Part shown: piece by piece, positions 31,935-40,548 of the stretch
Numbering within the stretch: the first letter of the stretch is position 1
Layout of the letters: every line of letters begins with the position of its first letter
Assembly: GCF_902493215.1 (NCBI RefSeq)
Contig: NZ_CABUOL010000010.1
Location: 41,636 to 105,635 of the forward strand
Direction: 5' to 3'
DNA length: 64,000 nt
Origin: an uncultured Mediterranea sp.
Lineage (GTDB): Bacteria; Bacteroidota; Bacteroidia; Bacteroidales; Bacteroidaceae
Program-made: the position numbers and the translations under genes
Notes under the pieces: model-generated
The model's input: only the letters and a program-made list of their open reading frames with translations
Databases searched by the model: none
Told to the model about the DNA's origin: nothing

Positions 31935-34187
31935 TTATTCTTCTGCCTGGAACTTGCGGCTTACTTTCAGCAGATTGCTTGCATAGGTCACCACGTTTTG
32001 TGCTTCTTGTACCATGGTCAGGTATACCATGCTGACCTTGATGCTGCCTGTATGGCTTTGGATGCGTTGAAGCTCTTCACGTTTCAGGTGAGCCAGTTGG
32101 CCGTTCAGCTCGTTGGCTTTGCGGATATCGGCTTCCATGCCTTCGTAGTCGTTGTTCGTAATGCGGTTGCGGCATACCTGGAGCAGATAGGTTATGTCTT
32201 CTGTAACGTCGGCAAACTCACCCTTCTGGATGGCGTCGAGCGGTACAAAATTGTTGTCTACATGCTCCAGACAGGGTTCGCACAGACGGCCTACGCTATA
32301 TACCAGTTCGCTGGCAAAGTCGTTGCCTTGATAGTAGTAAAGACCTTTTTCCAAGATGGTATTGTTGTCCAGGTGGCTCATGGCCAATGTGCCTGTACGT
32401 TTCATTTGCTTGATGAGCTGTTTTTCAAACTTCACGGCTCCCATGGAACGGCGCAGGCCGCGCAGATTTTCATGCAGGAAGGAGGTTGATGTCCGTTCGA
32501 AATTCTCTTCTGTGAAAGCCAGAACCTTGCCCAGCTCTTCGCGTGTGTGGACTTGCAGCAGTTTCAACACTTCGTTGTTGTCCGTACTGCTCAGCAATTG
32601 CTTCAGAGTCTCGCTTCCTTTTTCTTTTTCTTTCCGTTTCTTGTACATCACTTGGCTGCGGATGAGCATGAAAACAGCCAGTGCAATGAGCACAACAATG
32701 GCGGTTGTACCTCCATAATAGATGACGAGTGCCACGAAGAAACAGATGGTAAAGGCCGCTCCGGCAGTGATGAACCATCCTCCAATGACGCTCAGCACAC
32801 CTGTAATGCGGAATACGGCAGAGTCACGTCCCCAGGCACGGTCGGCCAGTGAGGTACCCATGGCAACCATGAATGTGACATAGGTTGTGGAGAGAGGAAG
32901 TTTCAATGACGTACCCAGTGCAATGAGCAGACCTGCCAGAACCAAGTTGACTGATGCGCGTACAAGGTCGAATGCGGCACCGTCGGCTATGATTGCTTCG
33001 TCCTTGCGGAAACGGGTGTCAATCCAACGTTTGGTACTTTCAGGAGTAACCTTGGAAATGCCGTTGGCCAGTGTCAGGCTGAAACGCACCAATGTACGGG
33101 CAATCGGCGTGCTTCCGAAGTTTTCCTCTCCTTCATCCTGACGTGAAAGATCAACCGAGGTTTTGATAACGTTGTGTGCCTTTTTCGAAGTGGCAAGGGC
33201 TATTACCATAATGGCTCCTGAGCCGAAGAGAAAATACCAGGGAGTTTTGGCCGGTCCTAACAGGGAAGTCATCAGGTAACCGTCGGCGCCGGCAGCTTGT
33301 CCGTTGGCCGTGTAGTCCATGAACGAAGAATATCCGGCAAGGGGAACACCGATAAAGTTTACTAGGTCGTTACCGGCAAAAGCCAGTGCCAGCGCAAAGG
33401 TTCCCAGCAATACTACAACTTTGAAAACGTTGACCTTGCAGATATGAAGAATCTGCATCAGAATGGTGAAGAACACGAAGAAAGCTCCTATCAGCATCCA
33501 GGTGTTGTTGTGTATCCAGTCTTTGTATTCGGCAGTCATGAATGAGCTGTCCTTCAGACCCTTGATCAGCATGAAGTAAATGATACTCGTAGCCGCGATA
33601 CCGCCGAAGATTCCGATGCTGTACTTCATGTTTTTCTTGTAATTGAAGGAGAATACGATACGTGCCAGCCATTGTACCAGCATACCGAAAAAGAAGGCTA
33701 TGGCTACGGAGACAAAGATGGCCATGATGACGGACAGAGCTTTGTCTGTATTGATCAGGTCGCCCAATCCTAAAGTACCTTCACTGCTGTAGACCTTGAT
33801 AAGTGCCAGTGCAAACGTACCGCCCAGCAGTTCGAATACCATCGAGACAGTGGTCGAGGTTGGCATACCCATCGTGTTGAATACGTCGAGCAGTACGACG
33901 TCTGTCAGCATTACAGCCAGCAGGATGCACATGATTTCCGCAAAGTAGAAGTGCTGCGGCTGGTAGATGCCATGTCGGGCTATGTCCATCATACCGTTGC
34001 TCAGTGCCGCACCGATAAAGACGCCCACACCGGCAATGAAGATGATGGTCTTGAAGGATGCCGCTTTGGCTCCGATGGCGGAGTTCAGAAAGTTGACGGC
34101 ATCGTTGCTTACGCCCACCACAAGATCGAAGATTGCGAGGACGAACAGGAAGAGAACGATTCCTAAATAGATTGTTTCCATATTCAA
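31935..34187 (-). CDS. inorganic phosphate transporter, PiT family, with cytosolic C-terminal domain
   Basis: The 750-residue protein has the duplicated PiT signature: VGVSNDAVNFLNSAIGAKAA at the N terminus, AGNDLVNFIGVPLAG in the middle, and about twelve membrane helices to residue 550. Residues about 560-750 are a soluble helical domain resembling PhoU-like regulators, making it longer than classical PitA (about 500). It would import phosphate with a cation. It lies directly after polyphosphate kinase, coupling uptake to storage. Confidence 0.9.
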   Translation of the reverse strand: MNMETIYLGIVLFLFVLAIFDLVVGVSNDAVNFLNSAIGAKAASFKTIIFIAGVGVFIGAALSNGMMDIARHGIYQPQHFYFAEIMCILLAVMLTDVVLLDVFNTMGMPTSTTVSMVFELLGGTFALALIKVYSSEGTLGLGDLINTDKALSVIMAIFVSVAIAFFFGMLVQWLARIVFSFNYKKNMKYSIGIFGGIAATSIIYFMLIKGLKDSSFMTAEYKDWIHNNTWMLIGAFFVFFTILMQILHICKVNVFKVVVLLGTFALALAFAGNDLVNFIGVPLAGYSSFMDYTANGQAAGADGYLMTSLLGPAKTPWYFLFGSGAIMVIALATSKKAHNVIKTSVDLSRQDEGEENFGSTPIARTLVRFSLTLANGISKVTPESTKRWIDTRFRKDEAIIADGAAFDLVRASVNLVLAGLLIALGTSLKLPLSTTYVTFMVAMGTSLADRAWGRDSAVFRITGVLSVIGGWFITAGAAFTICFFVALVIYYGGTTAIVVLIALAVFMLIRSQVMYKKRKEKEKGSETLKQLLSSTDNNEVLKLLQVHTREELGKVLAFTEENFERTSTSFLHENLRGLRRSMGAVKFEKQLIKQMKRTGTLAMSHLDNNTILEKGLYYYQGNDFASELVYSVGRLCEPCLEHVDNNFVPLDAIQKGEFADVTEDITYLLQVCRNRITNNDYEGMEADIRKANELNGQLAHLKREELQRIQSHTGSIKVSMVYLTMVQEAQNVVTYASNLLKVSRKFQAEE

Positions 34188-34264
34188 TAAATGTGTATTT
34201 TATTTCCGTTTGCAAAGAACGGGTGTTTGTGTTACAAGTGATTGTCATACATGTTACAATCGTG

Positions 34265-36328
34265 TTACAATCGTCTCTTCAGATATTCGTAGAAAGCATA
34301 TTGTGCGCGTACTTCTTCGCGTTGCGGATGGGCTGATTTCCAGCAGTTGTGCAGTTCTCCATCCACAAAACAGGCTTTTCGCCGGTCGGCCAGTTGGATT
34401 GTGAGCATATCGGTGAGCTCCTGTTTCAGTTTTTCGTCGAGCACAGGTACTACAGCCTCTATGCGCCGGTACAGGTTGCGGCGCATCCAGTCGGGCGACC
34501 CCAGGAAAAGACGGGGCTTGCCTCCGTTGCCGAAATACCAGACGCGCGCATGTTCCAGAAACGTGTCTACGATACGGGTGATGCGGATGTGGCGGCTGTA
34601 GGGTTGGCCGGGTATGAGGCAACAGATGCCTCGTACGATAAGGTCTATCTCCACTCCCGCTTCCGAAGCTTCGTAAAGTCTTCCTATCATGACAGGATCT
34701 TGCAGAGCATTCATTTTCAGGATGATTCGTCCGCCTCTTCCAGCCTGTGCCAATGCGATTTCCTGGTCAATCAGTTTGTTCAGTTCGGGTATCAGGTTGA
34801 AGCGTGCCACCAGCAGTCGGTGGAAGGTGGGGTTGGTCAGTTTGCCCTTCAGAGTACGGAAAAGGGTATGCAGGTCGTTTACAATAACCGGATTGCAGGT
34901 GAACAGGCCACAGTCGGCATAAAGAGTGGCAGTCTTCTCATTGAAATTTCCAGTACTGATGTAGGCATAACTGCGAAGTTTGTGCCCTTCTTCATCCTTG
35001 CGCAACACCAAGGCCACCTTGGCGTGTACCTTCAGTTTGGGCAGGCTGTAGATGATGCGGATGCCGGCTTCTTCCATCATGGCGGCTGTAGCCAGGTTGT
35101 TCTCTTCATCGAATCGGGCTTTCAGTTCTACGAATACGGTCACCTTCTTGCCGTTTTGTGCGGCAGCTATCAGTGTATTGATGACCGCCGAGTTCTCAGC
35201 CACACGATATTGTGTTACCATGATTTCTTTGACCGTCGGTTCGTGTACGGCCTCATAGAGGAAATGGATGAAGTGTTCGAATGAGTGATAGGGATAGTGC
35301 AGTAGCAGGTCCTGTTTTGCCACGTAATCGAATATTGACTCACGTTCGTCCAGACAAGTCAGTTTCATCGGTTGCGGTTTTTGGATGGAGGGCAGGTTCG
35401 GGTTCGGATTGGGCAGGTGACGCAGGTCCTCCAGATTGAGATGCTTGTCGCCCGGCACCAGCTCGTTGCGGTCTATCCGATAAGCGTCAACAAGAAATTC
35501 CAGAAAATCGTGCGGCATGGCACGGTCGTAGACAAAACGGCATACGGCACCCGTTTTCCGTTTTTTGACTTTCGTTTTCAGCTGTTCGATGATTTCGTTG
35601 CTGCTTGTGGCGTCATCTATCAGGATATCGGCGTCGCGCGATATCTTGATGCAGTAGCTGCTGTCCACCCGATAGCCGGGGAAAATGGTTTGCAGGTTGG
35701 CCTTGATGATGTCTTCGATGAACATCAGGTAGTAGTCCTTTCCTTCTTTGGGCAATTCGATGAAACGGGGTACCTTGCTGTAGGGCAGTTTCATCACAAA
35801 GTATTCGGGAACGCATTCTTCGCTTTCTCCTTCTGTTTTGCGATAGAGGCGCACGGCCAGATACAGGCGGTTGTCGCGTAGAAAGGAGATGATGCGGTCT
35901 TTGGTCACCGGTACCGGCGCCAGATAGGGGAATATCTCTTCCAGAAAGAAGCGGCGGATGAATTCTTGATGGAAAGGTTCCACTTCCTGATTCTGGTAGA
36001 AAATGATGTGGTGTTTGCGAAGAGCAGGCAATATCTTTGTTTCGTAGATTCGGATACGGTCCTCCAGCTGGCGGTTTACTTCATTATTGATTTCATCCAC
36101 CAGTTCGATGGCCGACTGTACACTCTCCTCGTCTTCGGGAGTCTTGCCGGTAGCGATGGCCTTGTGGTCGGCTACACGTACCTTGTAGAATTCCTCGAGG
36201 TTGGACGAGTAGATGGAGATGAAGTTGATGCGTTCGTATAACGGCAGCGTATCGTCGTCCGCCTCGAGCAGGACGCGATAGTTGAAAGACAGCCAGCTGA
36301 TGTCACGTTTGAAGTATTGATATTCCAT
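34265..36328 (-). CDS. ppk1: polyphosphate kinase 1
   Basis: PPK1 polymerises the gamma phosphate of ATP into polyphosphate. The 687-residue enzyme has the usual four-part layout. The phosphorylated histidine lies in LPKLKVHAKVALVLRK, followed by YAYISTGNFNEKTATLYAD, and the second histidine region in RITRIVDTFLEHARVWYFGNGG. Length is typical. It is upstream of the PiT gene on the same strand with a 77-base gap that contains two copies of GTTACAATCGT around its stop codon. Confidence 0.95.
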   Translation of the reverse strand: MEYQYFKRDISWLSFNYRVLLEADDDTLPLYERINFISIYSSNLEEFYKVRVADHKAIATGKTPEDEESVQSAIELVDEINNEVNRQLEDRIRIYETKILPALRKHHIIFYQNQEVEPFHQEFIRRFFLEEIFPYLAPVPVTKDRIISFLRDNRLYLAVRLYRKTEGESEECVPEYFVMKLPYSKVPRFIELPKEGKDYYLMFIEDIIKANLQTIFPGYRVDSSYCIKISRDADILIDDATSSNEIIEQLKTKVKKRKTGAVCRFVYDRAMPHDFLEFLVDAYRIDRNELVPGDKHLNLEDLRHLPNPNPNLPSIQKPQPMKLTCLDERESIFDYVAKQDLLLHYPYHSFEHFIHFLYEAVHEPTVKEIMVTQYRVAENSAVINTLIAAAQNGKKVTVFVELKARFDEENNLATAAMMEEAGIRIIYSLPKLKVHAKVALVLRKDEEGHKLRSYAYISTGNFNEKTATLYADCGLFTCNPVIVNDLHTLFRTLKGKLTNPTFHRLLVARFNLIPELNKLIDQEIALAQAGRGGRIILKMNALQDPVMIGRLYEASEAGVEIDLIVRGICCLIPGQPYSRHIRITRIVDTFLEHARVWYFGNGGKPRLFLGSPDWMRRNLYRRIEAVVPVLDEKLKQELTDMLTIQLADRRKACFVDGELHNCWKSAHPQREEVRAQYAFYEYLKRRL

Positions 36329-36390
36329 AATTGTAGATTAAGGGCAAAAGGAGTGGGATAGGTGTAATTATGTTAACTTATTCCGACCCC

Positions 36391-36424
36391 TTTGGCGAAT
36401 GTAGGACAAATGTACTTACCTTTG
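36391..36424 (+). promoter_or_regulatory. promoter of the phosphoesterase gene
   Basis: TTTG at 36391-36394 and TACCTTTG at 36417-36424 with 22 bases between them. The start codon at 36446 is 21 bases on. Confidence 0.65.
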
Positions 36425-36445
36425 TACACAAAAACAAATGAAAAG

Positions 36446-36937
36446 ATGATAAAAATAGGTCTGTTGTCCGATACACATGGATATTGGGACGAGAAATACT
36501 TGCAATACTTTGAGCCGTGCGACGAAATCTGGCATGCCGGTGACATCGGCTCGTTGGAGGTTGCCGAACGGCTGGCTGCTTTTCGGCCTTTCCGTGCCGT
36601 GTATGGCAATATCGACGGGCAGGACATTCGTCGTCTCTATCCGCAGACTCTCCGTTTTCGGGTGGAGGGGGCAGAAGTGCTGATGAAGCATATTGGCGGA
36701 TACCCCGGCAAATACGATCCGTCGATAGCTGGCAGCATCCTTACACGGCCACCCAAGTTATTCATCAGCGGCCATTCGCATATTCTGAAGGTAAAGTATG
36801 ACAAGACACTCGACTTGCTTCACATCAATCCCGGTGCGGCAGGTAAATATGGTTTTCATAAAGTACGTACCCTGGTTCGTTTTGTTATCGAAGGTGGCGT
36901 CTTTAAGGACTTGGAGGTCGTAGAGCTGGCCGGATAA
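36446..36937 (+). CDS. metallophosphoesterase, YfcE/MJ0936 family
   Basis: The 163-residue protein shows the calcineurin-like metal motifs in order: LLSDTHG (D and H), HAGDIGS, YGNIDGQ (in place of GNCD/GNHD), KHIGGYPGKY and ISGHSHILK. Such enzymes are small phosphodiesterases for cyclic nucleotides or other phosphoesters. The open frame extends to 36392 but includes the promoter; the ATG at 36446 fits. It points away from ppk1 and towards menA. Confidence 0.88.
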   Translation: MIKIGLLSDTHGYWDEKYLQYFEPCDEIWHAGDIGSLEVAERLAAFRPFRAVYGNIDGQDIRRLYPQTLRFRVEGAEVLMKHIGGYPGKYDPSIAGSILTRPPKLFISGHSHILKVKYDKTLDLLHINPGAAGKYGFHKVRTLVRFVIEGGVFKDLEVVELAG

Positions 36938-36982
36938 TTTTTTCCGGTTGGGAAAATCTTTTTTCCCAGTTGGAGAAAAAAG
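36938..36982. repeat. two dyad units between convergent genes
   Basis: TTTTTTCCGGTTGGGAAAA (from 36938) and TTTTTTCCCAGTTGGAGAAAA (from 36959) are tandem units of 21-24 bases, each with T-rich and A-rich arms around a GTTGG core. They separate the ends of the phosphoesterase gene and menA. Confidence 0.65.
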
Positions 36983-36990
36983 ATGCGGCC

Positions 36991-37893
36991 TTACGAGAGG
37001 AGGGCGGCGCAGAGCAGCAATCCCATGAGCAGCATGTTGCGCGAGGTTTCTCCCAGTATCCTGTTCAGTTCCTTACCTTTTCTTATTTGTATCATCTTTC
37101 GCCAGGTCAGTATGTGCAGATACAGGTAGATGCAGGGTGCCCAGATGAACTCCAGCCACGTGAGTCGGGCGGTAACGATAAGGCCGGCGCAGAGGCAGAC
37201 GGCTGCCAGTCCCAAAGCCAGATATATGTTGGCTCCAAACCGTTCTCCGTATTTTACGACCAATGTCTGCTTGCCGCTGACGAGGTCCTGTTCGCGGTCC
37301 CTGTAATTGTTTACTATCAGCAATGTGTCGATGACCAGTCCCGAAACGAGCGACAGCAGGCATACGTCCCAATTCATCTGTCCTGCTTGTACATAATAAG
37401 TCCCGCCCACTGGTACAAAGCCGAAGAACATCAGTACCAGCACGTCACCCCAACCTTTGTAGGAGAGCACGGTGGTGTAGAGAAACGCAAACAACAGACA
37501 CAATACTCCCAGCCCTACCAGTTCCCATCCGCCGTGCGGCAGACTTCCCCAGGCAAAGTACAACGCACCGAGTCCGCATGCACAGGCCAAGGTCAGCACG
37601 ACGCCGATGCCGATAGTCATGGCATGTGGCGTAATCCATCCTTCTGCACAGGCCCGTTGGGGGCCGAGGCGGTCACTGCGGTCGCTGCCCTTCCGGAAGT
37701 CGAACAGGTCGTTGATGAAATTGGCCGCTACCTGCATCAAGCAGGCAAATAACAGACACAATACAGCTTCTTCCGTTTGGAAGTGTCGGTCGGCAAAGGC
37801 CAGCGCACTGCCTAGCATTACAGGAATGAGGGCAGCCGTCAGTGTCTTGGGGCGGGTGGCAAGGAGCCAGGCTCGGGGAGAGTTGGGGCGCAT
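36991..37893 (-). CDS. menA: 1,4-dihydroxy-2-naphthoate prenyltransferase
   Basis: MenA attaches the isoprenoid chain in menaquinone synthesis. The 300-residue UbiA-family membrane protein has the aspartate motifs NFINDLFDFRKGSDRSDR (about 58-75) and NNYRDREQDLVSGKQTL (about 195-211), and about eight membrane helices. It lies 30 bases after the last gene of the DUF4493/PCMD operon on the same strand, so read-through from that operon is possible. Confidence 0.92.
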   Translation of the reverse strand: MRPNSPRAWLLATRPKTLTAALIPVMLGSALAFADRHFQTEEAVLCLLFACLMQVAANFINDLFDFRKGSDRSDRLGPQRACAEGWITPHAMTIGIGVVLTLACACGLGALYFAWGSLPHGGWELVGLGVLCLLFAFLYTTVLSYKGWGDVLVLMFFGFVPVGGTYYVQAGQMNWDVCLLSLVSGLVIDTLLIVNNYRDREQDLVSGKQTLVVKYGERFGANIYLALGLAAVCLCAGLIVTARLTWLEFIWAPCIYLYLHILTWRKMIQIRKGKELNRILGETSRNMLLMGLLLCAALLS

Positions 37894-37923
37894 AAGTCGT
37901 TATGGCTTTGATTGAGGGTGGAT

Positions 37924-38718
37924 TTACTGATATGGATTGATTTTCTCCGTCAGGGGTATTTCTTCGAGCAGGGTCCCGTCCACCGTAACGCCCAGTGTAA
38001 CAGTCGTACTGGTCGTATCACCTTTTACTTTAACCGAAAGGGTATAGCATTTGGAGGGAGATAAGGCCAGTGTCCCGTTGTAAGGTCCCTTATATGGAGA
38101 AGGTAGGTTGACGGTATATGACAATTCCCTTCCCGTTTCGCTTACATTGAAATAGGCTTTTCTATATTGGTAATTGCTTTGGTCGAGGGTAAGAGACCGG
38201 TCAGGCGCATCGGTTGCGTGCAGCTCGATGGAGTAGGTGGGGAACGTGCTTTCTATAAAGTTGCTGAAATCCACTTCTACAGACGAGTTTGCCATGCCGC
38301 AGTTCACTGTCACGGTTTTCGATTCATTGGCGGTAACTGCAAAAGCCTCTTCTCCGTATACACGCACTTGCCCCCAGCTTTGATTCGCGCTTTCTGCTTC
38401 GGCTTCCATACAGTTTTCTGCCGTCAGTACGTAATCCGGACTGGCCGTGCAGGTAAAGGTCGTGCCTGCAATGTCGCCATATCTCTTGTTGGTGAAGAGG
38501 GGGGTATCTCCTCGCTTGAGGCTAACCCGGAATTCTTTAATATCTTCCTCGTCGAAATAGAGTGACGATTTGGTAGGAATTTCTACGCCCGTCGTATCCA
38601 TTACAGCGAAACGGATTTCACCGGTTCCTTCGTTCTGTATAGGGCTGTCTTCGTTCGTACAGGCGACGAACGATAGCAGGCCTATTAGGGAGATGATGTA
38701 TAGGTTATGTATAGTCAT
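37924..38718 (-). CDS. DUF4493-type lipoprotein, seventh gene of the operon
   Basis: The 264-residue product has a lipoprotein signal (NLYIISLIGLLSFVAC) followed by acidic residues (TNEDSPIQ). Then comes NEGTGEIRFAV, the same opening as the other DUF4493 paralogues here. The body is beta-rich with ANSSVEVDFSNF, matching the DUF4493 pattern of a central A(N/D)xxVxVxF strand. It is probably anchored in the outer membrane; the acidic +2 to +6 residues favour surface display. Function is unknown. Confidence 0.72.
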   Translation of the reverse strand: MTIHNLYIISLIGLLSFVACTNEDSPIQNEGTGEIRFAVMDTTGVEIPTKSSLYFDEEDIKEFRVSLKRGDTPLFTNKRYGDIAGTTFTCTASPDYVLTAENCMEAEAESANQSWGQVRVYGEEAFAVTANESKTVTVNCGMANSSVEVDFSNFIESTFPTYSIELHATDAPDRSLTLDQSNYQYRKAYFNVSETGRELSYTVNLPSPYKGPYNGTLALSPSKCYTLSVKVKGDTTSTTVTLGVTVDGTLLEEIPLTEKINPYQ

Positions 38719-38728
38719 AATTTAATTC

Positions 38729-40531
38729 TTATTTATATTGTACGGAAAAATGGTCACAAACAACTCCCATGTCACCTACTCCAACAGACCAACTTGATCC
38801 ATTTCCTTGTGTATAAATGCACACTTTACCGATAGTATTGGTTAACGTAAAAGTTGTACTTATATCATGATATGTGGCACCACCTCCTGGAAGTAAGTTC
38901 GATCCCGATAAAGTTGTGATAACAGAAGAGTTTTGCCCAATTTCTGAAGGATGAATTGATACGGTAGGTTTATATGAACTATAGATTGTTCCTCCATACG
39001 CATACGCATTCAAAGTCACACTTACGTCTATATCTTTATCTAATGTGATATAAAATTTAGGGGAAAGCGCATAAGCATCTCCTCTTTTTAAAACAAGTCT
39101 ATCACCACATTTACCATTATTGCTTAAAGTCCAGTTTTCGGGATTTGCATTTCCATTAAAGCTGATATAATACGGTATTCCCGTCACCTCACACTCTACC
39201 GATGAAGTTGAATTGTTACTGCCATCAAATGAGGCTGAAGCAGTCAAAGTCCGTTTTCCCCATGGAAGGTTTTGAAACACCGGTGATTTTTCTGTCGAGC
39301 TTTCTCCGCTATCCAATGAATAGGTGGCATTTAATAAATCCGCATATTTTTCATTATCAAGAATATCTGGAGCGATATTTGTGGTCAGGGAGATATTAAA
39401 GATACCAGAGCCATCTGTTTCGTTTGCAGCTGCCGCTCCCTGCGATTGAAATACGGAATAGCTGGTTTGAGCGGAAACTTTGGCATTGAAAGTTGGCAGA
39501 GGCATCGTGATTGTTTTTGCTTCGGTCGCCGTTGCCTCTTCACTAACCTCATTCCCGTCGATGGTATAACTATATTTTAATGTATAATTTCCCTGCGGCA
39601 GGTAAGGCCAGTCGTTTTCTATCGCCATTTCTCCTGTACTGCTGAAATCGCTGGTGTTATAACTGCGTACCACTTCACCTGCTTCATTGACCAATGTAGC
39701 TTTCCAATTTGTGATTAAAGTGAGAGGAACATTGGATAAATCACCAAAGGACAGTGACACTTTTGTACCGTTTACATAGCCGGACTGGTCGGCTGTGTGT
39801 TCAGTTACAGCATTCAGCCCAAATGAAAATATAGGAATATCCGGATCACATTGAATCACATACTTCGTCTGTGCAACAGCCGGAGAAACGACTACCCATT
39901 CATGCGAAGTCTCTTTCCCCAATATGTTTGTTCCCTCGAACACTGCGTTTACCGGCTGTCCGGCCTGTACGAACAGATAGTCATTTGTTTTTTCGTTGTT
40001 CGCCAGTGTCTCAGAAGCGTTTCCAACCTTGATGGTCAGTGCCCATTCTTTATAATGGTTTTGCAGACTCTCGCTTACGGCAGGCGTTAGCATGGCGTTT
40101 GCCAAAACGGCATTGAGGGTCGTTTCCGTCGCCTTTCCGGGTAAAATCTGAACCTGGACAGATGTGGAGAAGTAGGGCGTAGCTTGTATCGGATTGTTAT
40201 CGCCGCAATAAGCGGTTACCGTATAGCCACCGGCCGTCAGCTCGACGCCTTCAGTTGTCAGTTCACTGTATTTCTTGGGAAAACCCTCCACAGATTCATT
40301 ACCCATCTGGATGTCAATCATGAAGTCTTCTGCTTGCGGGATGAGTTCTTCGGGAAGGGAGCTTGTTTCTGCTCTGGTCATGGAAGAAAGCTCTACATCC
40401 ACACTCCCCAATGTCAGGTATAGGCAGCCGGTTCCTTCTCCGTATTCCTGGATGAGGGATTCGCCGGAGCAGCCTGCCATCATTCCGCAAAGGGTGATCA
40501 ATGTCAGGACTTTGTGTATGATCTTGTTCAT
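38729..40531 (-). CDS. DUF4493-type lipoprotein, 600 aa, sixth gene of the operon
   Basis: The signal (VLTLITLCGMMAGC) and the opening EYGEGTGCLYLTLGSVDVEL identify a DUF4493 lipoprotein. Residues about 30-260 form the conserved half. Residues about 350-600 carry a different beta-rich tail (GIPYYISFNGNANPENW, YALSPKFYITLDKDIDVSV) that is not the PCMD domain seen in neighbours. The DNA for this tail (roughly 38740-39480) is clearly more AT-rich than the rest, suggesting domain replacement. It is 10 bases upstream of the next paralogue. Confidence 0.7.
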   Translation of the reverse strand: MNKIIHKVLTLITLCGMMAGCSGESLIQEYGEGTGCLYLTLGSVDVELSSMTRAETSSLPEELIPQAEDFMIDIQMGNESVEGFPKKYSELTTEGVELTAGGYTVTAYCGDNNPIQATPYFSTSVQVQILPGKATETTLNAVLANAMLTPAVSESLQNHYKEWALTIKVGNASETLANNEKTNDYLFVQAGQPVNAVFEGTNILGKETSHEWVVVSPAVAQTKYVIQCDPDIPIFSFGLNAVTEHTADQSGYVNGTKVSLSFGDLSNVPLTLITNWKATLVNEAGEVVRSYNTSDFSSTGEMAIENDWPYLPQGNYTLKYSYTIDGNEVSEEATATEAKTITMPLPTFNAKVSAQTSYSVFQSQGAAAANETDGSGIFNISLTTNIAPDILDNEKYADLLNATYSLDSGESSTEKSPVFQNLPWGKRTLTASASFDGSNNSTSSVECEVTGIPYYISFNGNANPENWTLSNNGKCGDRLVLKRGDAYALSPKFYITLDKDIDVSVTLNAYAYGGTIYSSYKPTVSIHPSEIGQNSSVITTLSGSNLLPGGGATYHDISTTFTLTNTIGKVCIYTQGNGSSWSVGVGDMGVVCDHFSVQYK

Positions 40532-40548
40532 ATAGGTTTGGTTTATCT

